DNA of 64,000 bases. Origin: Lethocerus indicus (taxonomy: Eukaryota > Arthropoda > Insecta > Hemiptera > Belostomatidae). Numbering within the stretch: position 1 is the first letter of the stretch; each line of letters begins with the position of its first letter. Where the stretch lies: assembly GCA_019843655.1 (NCBI GenBank), contig JACDQD010000103.1, positions 5,580,001 to 5,644,000 on the forward strand. The letters run 5' to 3'. The notes beneath the pieces were generated by a model that saw only the letters and a list, made by a program, of their open reading frames with translations, did not search any database and was not told the origin of the DNA. This document shows positions 26,201 through 38,600 of the stretch, piece after piece. The position numbers and the translations under genes were made by a program.

Positions 26201-29200
26201 CATGAATTTCATACAACAGAAATATTAAATCTAAGTAATTAAACTTTTTTCTCGCAGTATATTATTCGGACGTGGTGTCCGTATAATGATATCAAGAGTC
26301 CAGAGAACTAGGGATTCTATTCATTATTACTGTGATTAGAAGTTCCTCTAAATAATGGCTTGGATTTTCCTAATTTTCCCAAACAGACGGTATAATCTGA
26401 TTAATCAACAAGTTTCTTGGATTTTGGCCGTGACCGCTAATTGGTACGCAAGCCTGAGGGAGGGACACGGAAGCCGAATTAACACAAGCGGGGAAGTATT
26501 AGTCATGAAACAGGACTATCACTGGGAGAGCTAAATCCCACAAAGTAACTGTAAATGTATCCTCATTAATTAATTTCGTTAATTATGATTAGAAGGGGGG
26601 CGCCAACCGAACGGAAACCCGTTAAGCAAAGAGCCCCACTGCCATTAAAGAGAACGCGGTCGGAGGTTTACGTCCTTGCCCTGTCCCAGACGCTGTACAC
26701 ACAGAGTGTGTTCTATTCACAGTGTATACAGAGATCAATTGTTGAACATTACAGATTAAATAATAAAAGACTAACAGGTAGCTAATCCTATGTATTACAT
26801 TATGATGTAAGTCACTTTGATTACACGTAACGTCCGGAAATGTTTTGTCACTTTATTAACTGTCGGCCACCATTTTCTATCCACGCTTTCCCTCAGTTGC
26901 GTCTCAGCTGCGAATGTTGCTTGGAACCTATGTGAAAGGTATGATTAGTATCCGGATCGTCCTTCACGAAACCTTCCCATGTTGGGAAATGAACTGAAAA
27001 AAGTTTATATTTTTATTTTCATAAAAATGTTGAAATAGTGAAGACTATATTTCCTGAACCAGAAAAAAAATATTATGTAGCTGCTTCCGCTCGTAGATGC
27101 GCCAGGAATTTAACAGTGCCTCTCTAATCAACGGACTATAAACACTGACATCTTTGGTGAGATAAATTACGAGCTGGTTGTTAAAGTTGCTCGTAAAAGA
27201 AAGTATGAAGGTAATGACACCCAACCGGGTCAGTGAACTGTCCCTATCCCAGTGAAATGTTGAAATGAAAGAATGTTATGAAAAGTAACGTTGAAATTAT
27301 TCACTGGTCTGTATTAGGTAGTTATGAATTGAAATTAATTGATTCTAAAACGTCTGTGTAAATGAAGATTGGATGAAACTGCCAAGTAAACGGGGTATTC
27401 AGCGAAAGTATGCAACGGGAGAGGTAGGTTTTAACGGAAACTGCAAAATTTACTGAGAGATAAGAGTTGAAAAATGCAAAACAACCTTTCAGATACATAC
27501 ATTTGCCATTTAGCGCTTTTACATTTTGTGCTGAATACAAAATTCAGTGAGACTTTTAAGGAGCTTTGAGATGTGCGGTATTTATTTAATGATGATACAG
27601 CTTGACGTATGTCTTTTGCTGACACAATTATAAATTATTTACATTTTTTATTCGTTATTCCAGTACATAAGACCTCGTGACGACAGTGCTTGTCCGAATT
27701 CTCTTTGAACCCGAGATGCATTTTAAATCATGATTCTTAAGTTACTTAAAAACGTATAACGGATCGCATTATGAATGCGTATGTAATATATAATTTAAAC
27801 TAGTAAATATGTGTAAAAGAAATTAGCAACTATTAAAATATTATTTGTAATGAATGTTATTTTGTGTACTCTAATCCCAGGGTGAGGAAACGGAATGCTA
27901 CTGACAATGGAGAAGGAAATTACATGACTTGAGTCCCAAACCCCGCAAACCATCAAACATATATCATTAACTAATCATTATATTATTGAAGGTGCACTTC
28001 TATTATTTGAAACATTCATTATTTCGGCCATGTATCCAAGGAAGATCCTCGAGTTTATTTTCAGCGTATAATGTCTGTTATAACTTGATGGATGCGCGCG
28101 GGGCACCCGTCCGAACTACTGCTGAAACCCGTCTTTCAGCGATACCTCCAACTTTCTAGACGCCATGAATAGACAATGCCCTGCAAGTTAATACGCTCCT
28201 CTTCGGGCATCAAGACTCCGCTGATTGAGTTTCTCTCTACTTGTTATCTGGTTCTGTAATGACTTTAATCCGACCGCGGGGAAATATAGAGGGTAAAGCG
28301 CTCGCGTTTTATCATTTCCCTGTAATGCGTATTCCGGGCGACATATGTGGCCCGGAAGCAGTCTGGCAGCGAGTAAGCACATGAATATACTTGCACAATA
28401 TAAGAATGCACCAGTATATATTGTTTAAATGGGGGAGTCTAATACACGTGCATCACCAACTCTGTTCATCCAATTATTTATAAATTTAAAATTATCGGTA
28501 ATGATATCTTCTAAAAAGAAAACAAATGATCTACAATCTTCCAAAACGAATGTTTGATTATGTGCCATATTTATTTTATGGCAATTACAGTACAACTCTA
28601 ATCGACTGGGCTTACACTTAAAAGTGCAACAAAAACAACGTATGATATCACTATGACTCGGACAGAGTGTACAAGATAAAACATAAAATATACATATAGA
28701 CATCACCGGTGAGTGATTAATCTCTACATTAATTGAGAGATTCTGTTAGTTCTAAGGTTTCAGTGGACAATTTGTATTCGAAATAAAGTGTTATAAATTT
28801 TAATAATACTATTAAGAGCGGTTTAAAAGTTCCTATTATAATTTTTCCTTCCCGAAATAGCATTATCGGAAATTCAACCCATTACAAGCAAAGTTTGCGT
28901 GCCCATTATCTTCTAGAAGGTGTTTAATCCCCGGGGTAATTATTTAAAGATTTTAATAATTCAGCATCAAGATATTTTCTCCTCTGTCTCTCTCTCTCCC
29001 TCTCTCTCTCTCTTTAGTGGCACAATATTGCTTTTCCACAGCCCTGTAATTAGTTTCCGGGCATGAATTTAAGGTCCCCACCAGCATCGAAAGAAGTCCC
29101 CTCTGATAAAACACGCTTTATTAATCTCTCCTGGGGCCAACTCCAGAAATATACTGCGCTTTCGTTTTCACCTGCGGCTGTTATTTTTCTTCCCTCCCCC

Positions 29201-29699
29201 CCTAGTGTTTTGTTTTTTATTATTTTTTTTATATAACCGCCCAAATTTCTCAGTCATATAAACTACGGGGAGAAAAAATAATTCTGAATTATTCATCGGT
29301 ATTCCGAGCAATTTACTGAGCCGATAATTCAGTACGAATTGCTACCTGGTTTGTATTTTATACGTGACATAATTCATTAACTACTTCTCGGGCTAAGATA
29401 CATATTAAATTAACATTGTTGTTGTAAGCCAGTTGAAAAGGGACCCGACAACCCTTTGTTCAGTGTACTTCAAATCTCTCTGACCGTGAAATATATAGAA
29501 AAAATACTACTGTACTGGCAATGACAACTCGACAACGATGTTTGTATCTGACAACGCTTTGAAAGTAGGTGGCTAAACAGTGTGCACTGAAACGCAGCTA
29601 AGTTGACACTGATATGTTCCCCACAGTTTTTTCATGGCAAACAGGATGGTTGTACAAACTGTTTACTGTAAATGAATAAGGACACACACACATACATAA
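20291..29699. other. no recognised gene
   Basis: Probably includes the promoter and 5' untranslated exon of transporter B. A GC-richer block with G and C runs lies at about 22900-23110. The longest frame, 122 codons at 24221-24589 on plus, starts with ATG but has no recognisable motif and is treated as chance. No RNA gene was recognised. Confidence 0.55.
28981..29013 (+). repeat. CT-rich microsatellite
   Basis: Pyrimidine tract dominated by CT/TC dinucleotides with occasional CCC interruptions. Confidence 0.9.
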
Positions 29700-29902
<203 letters not shown>

Positions 29903-32900
29903 CTTATGATTTAATTTCTTCACACACGCTTGTATCAATGGTATTACCTCAAGTATACCTCAGTAGTCTTAAACGTCGATTTGGAAAGTGAGTTCTAATG
30001 ACAAATTGAACCCCCAGTGCCACCGGAAAAAGCTTGGATTTCGTCCGCGTAGAAAATAATTGGAGCTGGAGAAGTTTGGCGCAGAAAAGGATAAAAGGGA
30101 TCGAGACCGAAAGTTTGGAAATTACTCCTTCCTAAGCGATTCTCTTAACTGATATCGCTCGGTTTTTCTCTACGCTGGCGTTGGCCGAAATAATAACAGT
30201 ACAAAACTGCGGTAATAATTTTAAGAATGTGCATTGATTAATGCACTGTGTTATTTCCGCTTGGTTCATCTGTATCGCGGTGTCTCTTCTTTTCTCTGTA
30301 CAGATGGACAACATCCCTCCATCCACGGACATGAATGCTTCTTGCCGAGTTCAGAAATTCAGGCAGTCCTAATTCAACCGAGCGTTCAAAAGATCACGGC
30401 CGACTCGGGTTCCCAGCTCGCTGAGTTCATTGAACCAGTCCATGTCGTCCTATATTCTGATGGGAGAAAGGTTCGGCCTTAGAAGGGTTCTTATATCTGC
30501 AAAGTGTCAATTTAATCAGCAATTATATTTTGCCACCTGCATCTGAAAGTGCGACCAAATGATCGGAGTGACACACATCTTGACGGAAACATTAATCTCT
30601 CAGCGGCAAAGTCATATTAAAAGTAGAAAGTGTATGTCAGAAGAATACAAAGAGAGTACCGAAAGTGAGAGAATAACTTTTTTAATTTGAAGGGTCCTCC
30701 TCAAGACCAGAAAAGGGTAATAATTCCATATATCCTCCAAATATTTGTGTCTCGTGGTTAAAACAATATTATTGAGAATACAAGAGAATTACAGGGGCCA
30801 CTAACCCTTCTGGGGTGTGGATTCGGAAATTCGGAAATGGGGAGAGGTCAACAGGCGGTGTCAAACACAGTGTGCCACGGGGCTCTGTTTAAATCGTGTC
30901 CGACGAATAGTGAGGTTACTGAAACTCATTTCCATTCCGCCCCGACAGATTTCAGACTCGTGAAAGCGTTACTGTCAGTCCCGCCGACGTTTCGAATCCG
31001 GTATCTAGATATCTGCTGCAGAGAGGTACTGAATTTCACGGCTGATTTATGTATCGGTTTTCTAGGAAGTAAATCGCGTACAAAATATCTAGAATTATGA
31101 AAGAGTACAAACCATATTCAGTAATCCTAATTGCACATATACCCACCTTGCCCCTTTCAATGTCCTACAATATGCATATTTATAATAAATTATACAAAAT
31201 TTCGTTTAACTATTCACGTTTTGAGATAATACAGACGAAGTCGAAAGTCTTGAGGTGTGTTAAGTTACCGATGTACTTCGTTCGCGATCAACCTACCGGA
31301 ACTGGCCAACTTCTGTATCGGCGTGGTTAGTTGCCGGGAAACAGTCCAGTATTAGGGGTTAACAGTTAGAATGGGAAAGCCTTCGGGATAAAGAGAAAGT
31401 AAGGAATAATATAACTGTAAACTGTAGAGTGCGGAGTCGAACGCGGCACAGCTGAGCCGAAGGGGGCCCGACAACCGAAGTGTTATGTAAGGAGTGACCG
31501 GCCCACTTTCATAGAAACCCAGCAATGACCTTCCTCTAGGAAGCGAACGTTGGTCCCGGGACGGTTTATCCTCCCAGCGGGGACTGCTACGGCGAATTAT
31601 TTTTCAATTATACCGGAATTTCAATTTTTATATTGTTTATAAAATTCCATCGAATCGCTAACGTACTAAACGCGGAAGGACTGTACTTGGGCACATTCGC
31701 AAATTTACTACGGTACCATTTTCGTAAAACCACTATTAATTCATACCGGTACTATAATATTAATTATTACAGATCATACGCCATGAACATTTTGATAGCC
31801 ATACCTTTAGGTTTGTACCGGGGGAATATCTACCGCGGGTGTTTCTGTGTATCTACCCGCGTACCCCGGGTAAATACGGGTTAGAATATTGCTGGTACAT
31901 TACTGTCCCATTCATCCGTCGGGGACCCAGTTTACAACGGGTAAGGGCATCGCCCTTCGGAGCGGTAAAAGTTTGTGCAAGGTAATAGAGTCCCTTGATA
32001 CTGGAGTTTTGAATCGAGGGGAAGCCCGGGGAGCTCTGAATGGCAATTGCACCGGCCCCGCTCCTTTCAAAAGACTAGGGCTCTCCACGCACAAACACTT
32101 CAATTGCCCTACCAATCGAGAAACCGCCAAGATATATCCCCACCTTCCAGTGTCCCGTTCGGCAGCGAAGAATTGATACGACCGATATACGGTGCGGGGG
32201 GGGGGACAATGGAATTTCTTATCTATCGTCCGTAATATCGGAGAAAGTCATGTTCAGGAACAATCCTGAACACGAAATAGGTTGAACCTTCGTATCAATT
32301 TCGGGAGTCGAGTAAATACTAATAGGGTCTGGCCGCGGTCATCGCACAACCCAATTCATCGGTTGTATCACATTCGGGCATTCGTTTGACAAAGCCGTGT
32401 CACAAAACGTGCACCGAACTTTAATTGGGCCGCAAGGCCGGGGTCGGACGATTGGTCGGCCGGCTTTCCCATGAGAGTACTTCGCCTTCGAAGTCCTTAA
32501 ATCCGCAGAAACGGAGCCGCGGAGAACAAGTCGAGGGCCAAGAGCGATGAGCGGCCAGCCGATGGGACGGGACCGGAATTCGAAGAAAGGCACGTACGAG
32601 TAAAGGCCACTCGGTGGCAATGGCATCTGATAAGACTATTACCCAAATTAAACAGGACTTGTCCTTGACCTTGTGCATGTCTTAATCTCGCGGTTACATT
32701 TCTCGATTGATTCAAGCTCCGTTCAGCTGAGCGTATAGTGAAACAATAGTGAAACCGTTATAATGAAATCTAGAAGTCTGGGAATTCCATTATTAAAAGT
32801 TTAGATAGATAATCGGTACTTTGCATAATTATATAACGTAGAACTAGCAGGTATAACATCAGTGTGCAGGTTGGCGTAGCATGCATAAGCCGCATAAATC

Positions 32901-35436
32901 GCTAATTTGATAGCATTACTCATATCAACCAGGTGCGAGAATGGACAAAAATGCACTGTTTATTAATACCCCCTAAAAACTTACTCCAATTATCGCATTA
33001 TAGACAAATATTGGCCGGAAAATATGCAAATGATCAGAACAGCTCGTTCGTATGAAGGCGTCTGTTGACATTGGAAACCTGAAATTACATCCGAGTGTTT
33101 CCAAAGGATCATATTATTTCAAGCACGCCACACTCATTGGGAAAACAAGGCGCATAAGATAAATTGAACTGCAATTGATCTTTCAGTGAAAATTGAAAAC
33201 GGGAGGGGCACCAGTAAACAATGTTCGGTAGCGGAACTCGGCCACCGACTGTAAACAAACATAAATATCAGTTGGCCGGCCAAAAGCTTCAGGGGTTCGC
33301 TTGAAAACTGATAAAGTTGGGACCGGACCGACAAACGATTGTATAATTTAGATGCCTTGCTTAGTTTTGTAATTGATTTTCATTAGGATGCCACGTTTTT
33401 GGGGAGTCGAATAAAATATTAATTGATAGAATCAACCAATGAGGTATTAAGAGTGATGTTTGTTCATTACGAGTGTGATTGAAAGTGGATTTTACACTTT
33501 CTTTCGGGTGTGTAAGGTGCAGCGATCTGTTCCAGTTCCGGGCACAATTAGAAATCGAATCTGTGATATAAAATAGTCCGACAACTTATCGATGAAACCG
33601 GCTTCGTGTGCAATCTCACAAGTCAACTCTATCATTTCAGATAAGTCTCGGGTGAAAAAGGGCTCGGTAAAGGAAAGCTAGACTTATCGCCAATGCTGCA
33701 TATCAGAAACCTATTCCTACGACTTCTAGGAACCCTGTTTCGAAACGAAATGATTCAGAATCTCCTTAATCTTTTCTGACGCAATTTCATGAATAGACAA
33801 CAAAGTGTGTATGGGCGAAAGTATTCTTCCCGAAACTTTAAAATACTGTGTTGGAATAATTAACACATTATGAGCACAATATATACATGTGATATGAGAT
33901 ATTAATGGAACCATTCTTTCATAATTGGTTTATTAAATTGCTTGGTGTTAATGTCTTCAGCTGTGTTGAATGATTTATTTTCCGTTGTTTTTTCTCAAAA
34001 GAGACAAACGTTGTCACTCGTGATTTAGGTTCACACTGTTCAATTTTTTATTTAATATCTAGATGTGGACAGTAGGTGGAGCAGCTTTGCATAAGATTAA
34101 TCGTATCACTTATCACTCCACTTTTCACTATAGGGACAAAAAGGTAACGGGAAATGCAAACTATCACCATCAAAATAGACGATTTTTTTCTATGGTCGAC
34201 CGCTCCTAGAGCGTTCCTAGAGTCAACGATTGACACTGAACCGAAAAAAGTTAGCTAAGTTTCTCGAAAATTCCCTCCTCTAGGTGATGAATATGAACTG
34301 AAACGGGTCTCAATACATCAACAAAATATAATGGTATTACCACAAAATAAACCATCAATAAGTAGATATGAAACTACAAGAAGCACCTAATCCTACCATA
34401 ATTCCATACGACTTTTATCTTATTCAATTTATTTTATTCAATAATAATCAATACGCTGCTGAACGAAATATACAACTAAGTAATTAACAGCAAGTTGAAA
34501 TAATACGCTATGGAAATTTATACTTGCGGTGTCTTAGTCGTGTATTTTACAGTGTCAATATTATTTATATTACCAATCCGAGTTTATATTCAAATAAACC
34601 TACAGTATCGGGAACGTATTGTGAATAATAGTGTAGAGTAATAACGGTACTATTGCCGGCTAATTTTCTGTAGAAAATAGGTGAAAGTCATATTTGGGAC
34701 GGACAACATTGGTGCGCGGTCGAAACTAGGATTTCAGCAGGGTCGATGGTCTTCACTTCGGCCCTCACCGGAGGAGATCAGAGCCTGAAATAAGCGGCCT
34801 ACTTAAGTCGAATTCGCATTCTTACCGGAATAAATTATTTTCTTTGTACCGGACATCGAACTGTATATTTTGTTAATAACAGTAAAGTATGCGAAAGTCA
34901 GGTATGGAAATGTTTATCGCTGGGAGGGGGGGGGCACTGAAACCGTAAAGAAGTTGAACTCAGTGAAAATTCCGACCCGAGAGTTTGAACACAGGAATAG
35001 TTTAATTATAATATCGACTGTAGTTATAGTTATCGCACGCAGTTTTAGGTCAGCAGTAGCAGAACCGCTATCGTTGGTTGGTAACGGGGCCGGAACGAGG
35101 GAGGCCCTGTTGTTGCTAATTGCGAGGTATGTGCACTTACCTATTTTGTGGACTATACAGTTGTCAAGTGTTGGACAGTGCGGCCAACGTAGAACTGAGT
35201 GTCAGTAGAGGGAGGCCGACAGTGGCCTGCGATCCCCCTCCCTGGGGCCGGCTCAATCCTGCTATCAGGGGCAGCCTGCCTCCAATGTCTTAGGCAGACC
35301 GATTCTAATAATTAGACCTATTATCTGTGAACAGTTGCTAACATTAATAGAAAACTTTTTCTCTTGTAAACAATGCAAAAACATTATCACTGACTGGCTT
35401 CAGGTAAGATGGCGTGATGTGGGAAGAACATAGGTT
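29903..35436. other. no recognised gene; GC-richer island at about 31290-32620
   Basis: The island at 31290-32620 is clearly richer in G and C, with many CpG dinucleotides and a G10 run (32196-32205), but its open frames (up to 95 codons, several overlapping on both strands) show no domain. A G9 run lies at 34926-34934. Nothing else was identified. Confidence 0.5.
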
Positions 35437-35675
35437 GGCAGGGGTTGACCCACGGCTTGCTGTTCCGGGTTTTATCCTGTATTTGGAAACCGCCTGAATG
35501 GCCATTGAAAGGGGGCCCTCTTGAGTGTAAATCAGCTTCCGACGTTTCGGAACCCTTACTGGTTCCGTCGTCAGGGTAAGACTGAGTCGGAAGGAACACC
35601 CAAGAGGGCCCGTTTCAATGCAGCCCATCCAGGTGGTTTCCAAATTCAGGAAAAATCCCGGAACAGCCCCTGCCA
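35437..35675. mobile_element. nested fold-back repeat element with hammerhead-like core
   Basis: The left arm (35437-35528) and right arm (about 35597-35675) are imperfect inverted repeats. Both, read inward, contain GGCAGGGG, CTGTTCCGGG, TTTGGAAACC, CCTG, ATTGAAA and GGGCCCTCTTG. The left arm has about 17 extra bases near 35449-35460. Between the arms is a second stem (TTCCGAC at 35538-35544 with GTCGGAA at 35586-35592) and an inner stem CGGAACC/GGTTCCG around a short loop. Read on the minus strand, the centre is CTGACGA, stem, then GAAAC, the layout of a hammerhead ribozyme core, with one extra base before the stem. No protein-coding content is convincing. It is probably a non-autonomous element; a related copy is at 7451-7660. 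Confidence 0.6.
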
Positions 35676-38600
35676 TTACACAGTATTATAAAAATATAAA
35701 TTAAAATTAATTCGGTTCATCAACATGAGTCCAACAATAAAAAATTATTGATTCAATGAAGGATCTCATTAACATCAGATAGCATTAAGATTTTTTACTT
35801 ACGCGTTATATCATAAGATTCGTGATATTATGACAAATATTACGTATATACATACACATACCATACTATCGACATTGTGAGTAGCATATGCCTGTCAAAA
35901 ATTGTCAGGATAGCCTTGAAAAGTTGTAATCTTTAATTTTCTACGTTGCTAATAAGGAAAAATGGAGTAATATGGTTACATCTGATAACCCGTTACAAAA
36001 CTTGTGTAATGTCACAGAACGATTATTACGAATTGTTACGATAGAACGTTACATACCAACATTTGATAGACAGCGTATTTTAAAACTTTATTACTCGTAC
36101 AAGAACATTCATGAAAATCTCTAATCTTAATATCTAATATAAATGTAGATATCATCAAAGTGTATGGACAGACAAAAGTATATGGAAATTCAAAATTGAA
36201 TTTGGAGTGGTTGGGTCGAATAAATGGAAACTTGTTCGAACACAAACAAGAAGTAGAAAGTTTATTCGAGCGACTGACGATACTTCAAAAGACACAAAGA
36301 TTCAGTTATGAATATTGCTGCAACAAAGTTTTCGGAGCACTTGAAATAAAATATTCATCCTTTTTTGCCAATCAATCACTGCTCTGTCTTCTCCTCGTAT
36401 TACCCTTTTAAATTAAAATATTATTCAACACATAGGAAGGTTATTGAAGTATACTAGTGATTATAATTACTATGAGCGGCTAGATTTAGGCACGCCCAGG
36501 TATTTTTCGATTTTTTTAATTGCTTTATTCAACATTATCATGCCCAATACCGTTGAAATACTATGAAACTCAAATGTTAACAAAAATTATAATAAACAAA
36601 AAAAGTATTAGGAATTGAAGTAGTACAATTTTTTTATATTGAATGTACACAAACATACATACACACTGAAACATGTGTGAATGGAATAATATGAATTATA
36701 GATCACCCACTAACATAACACAAATAACAAACACTGTAAACTTGTAATAATGTAAAAAATTGCTTACGAAACAGGGATAATATCAGTAACTCTGATTATA
36801 TTAGCAATAATATTCTACTTTCTTTCTTGGCTATTTCTTGAATAACTACCGGTTGGAATATTCTCCTTTTCTACGGTTTTTAATTTGTCGAGAAATATAA
36901 ATTTTCCCGAGCGAAAAATGTCACCCTGTTTTAACGAGGATAAAATGCGGCACGACCGTGGTTTACAATTTGGCCGCAAACGGGGGCTTATTTAAAACGT
37001 AAATTGGAAAATATATTTTCTTGAACTCGGAGATTTATATTACAAGTGAGGCAGAGAATCAATTACTCTAGGACGGTGTTTCCCAAACGAAGTATGAATC
37101 ATCTGCCATGTATTTAAATTATTCTAAGGTTAATTTGATGTAAAACGTCGGTATGAAATAGCTTCGTAATATGAACCTAAGAAATATCACTAATTTTCAA
37201 TGTAGTAGACTGACCACATGGCTGATAAAATAATCTTATCCATATTGTGCAATATTTTGCTTTCTAAAATAGCCTTCAGCATATGAAATAAGCGGGAAAC
37301 GGGTTTGTTTTGTCATTTCAAGAATAGTTTTTTTTTCTGCGCCTTGGGAAAAGTTCAATTTCACCCTGCCCAAATTTCCACCCTTCCCACGAAGTGTTAA
37401 TTTCGAAATTCGTTTCAAATCATGATCGAAATTTCGATCCATAATTTTGCCCTTAAGCCGCCTGAATGGTCCCATCCGCAAATACCTGAATTCCACAGGC
37501 TGCTTACTCGGAAACTAGGGAAAAGGCAGACGAAGTCCCAAGAGGTAGCCAACCAAGGGAATAAATAAAGTATCCTTAACCTGAGAAAAGCTTGAAAACT
37601 AATACAGAATGTATTGACATTAAATGCAGCTATGACTAAAAACCAAAAACCGATTTCCTGTTTGAGAATTAATGAGGACGCGGAAGCGGTGTCATTTTGG
37701 GGTCGCTATTAGATCCCGGAATTGGGTACCTATCGCACGCCAAGTGGCACTTATGTTATCATTCCCGAAACGTTTAGTTGTTTAACAAAAAAACTAACAA
37801 CGGACATATTATCAATATATGTCAATATTCATATTCTAATCCGTCATTATTCTCCGAAATGAATTTCATAAATGGCATTTTAAGAACAATGAAGTTGTGT
37901 GAGATAGGTGTTTAATCACCTTCTTTTGACCTGGACATTTAATTCATCCAATTGAAGTTCACATATGTTGGTTCATAAGGTGAAATCCAAGATTCTTTCT
38001 CAAGGCCTCCCAAATTTTACAGTTAGGGCGCTAATCGTCCTAATGAAGTAAAACTGACTAACTCTTCAATGTGTGTTACCGGGAATGTGAACTCTTTCCC
38101 TTGAATTGCGGGTAACAGACCAATGTCTGTGACCAATGTCTTCGGTGTTAATTATTCTAGCCGCCAATAATAATTAATTTATCGGTGACTGTTAAGTACT
38201 CTTTCTGTAATTGAAGGAATCTGGCGGTCCGCGAGTGTTCCTCAGGTTCCATCAATCTCAGGACCAGTTTCAATTGCTGAATAGTCCACCTGCAAACGAC
38301 CTGCAAGTGCCTCAACGCTACTGATTATATCGAGGATTCGTAACTGTAGGTACAGGAACAATAGTATATACTATATAAATAATCTTTGGAAAAATATGTA
38401 ACACTTTTATATAACAAACACTATATTTATTGCCATTAATATTTAATCAATTAATGCTGTACTACATTATAGTCCTCATAAATTATAGTTACCGTAAATA
38501 ATCGAGGATAATAAATCTAAATATAAATCGCGCTTTAAAAGCCGTTAGAGCCCAAGTATGATTTTGTCCCCGATTCACGATTGTCCCCGAGAGTCGAGCC

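Noticed and set aside
30960..31010. CCGACGTTTCGAATCCGG resembling the fold-back element's core
   Set aside because: The arms and the CTGAYGA half are missing, so a short match by chance is likely.
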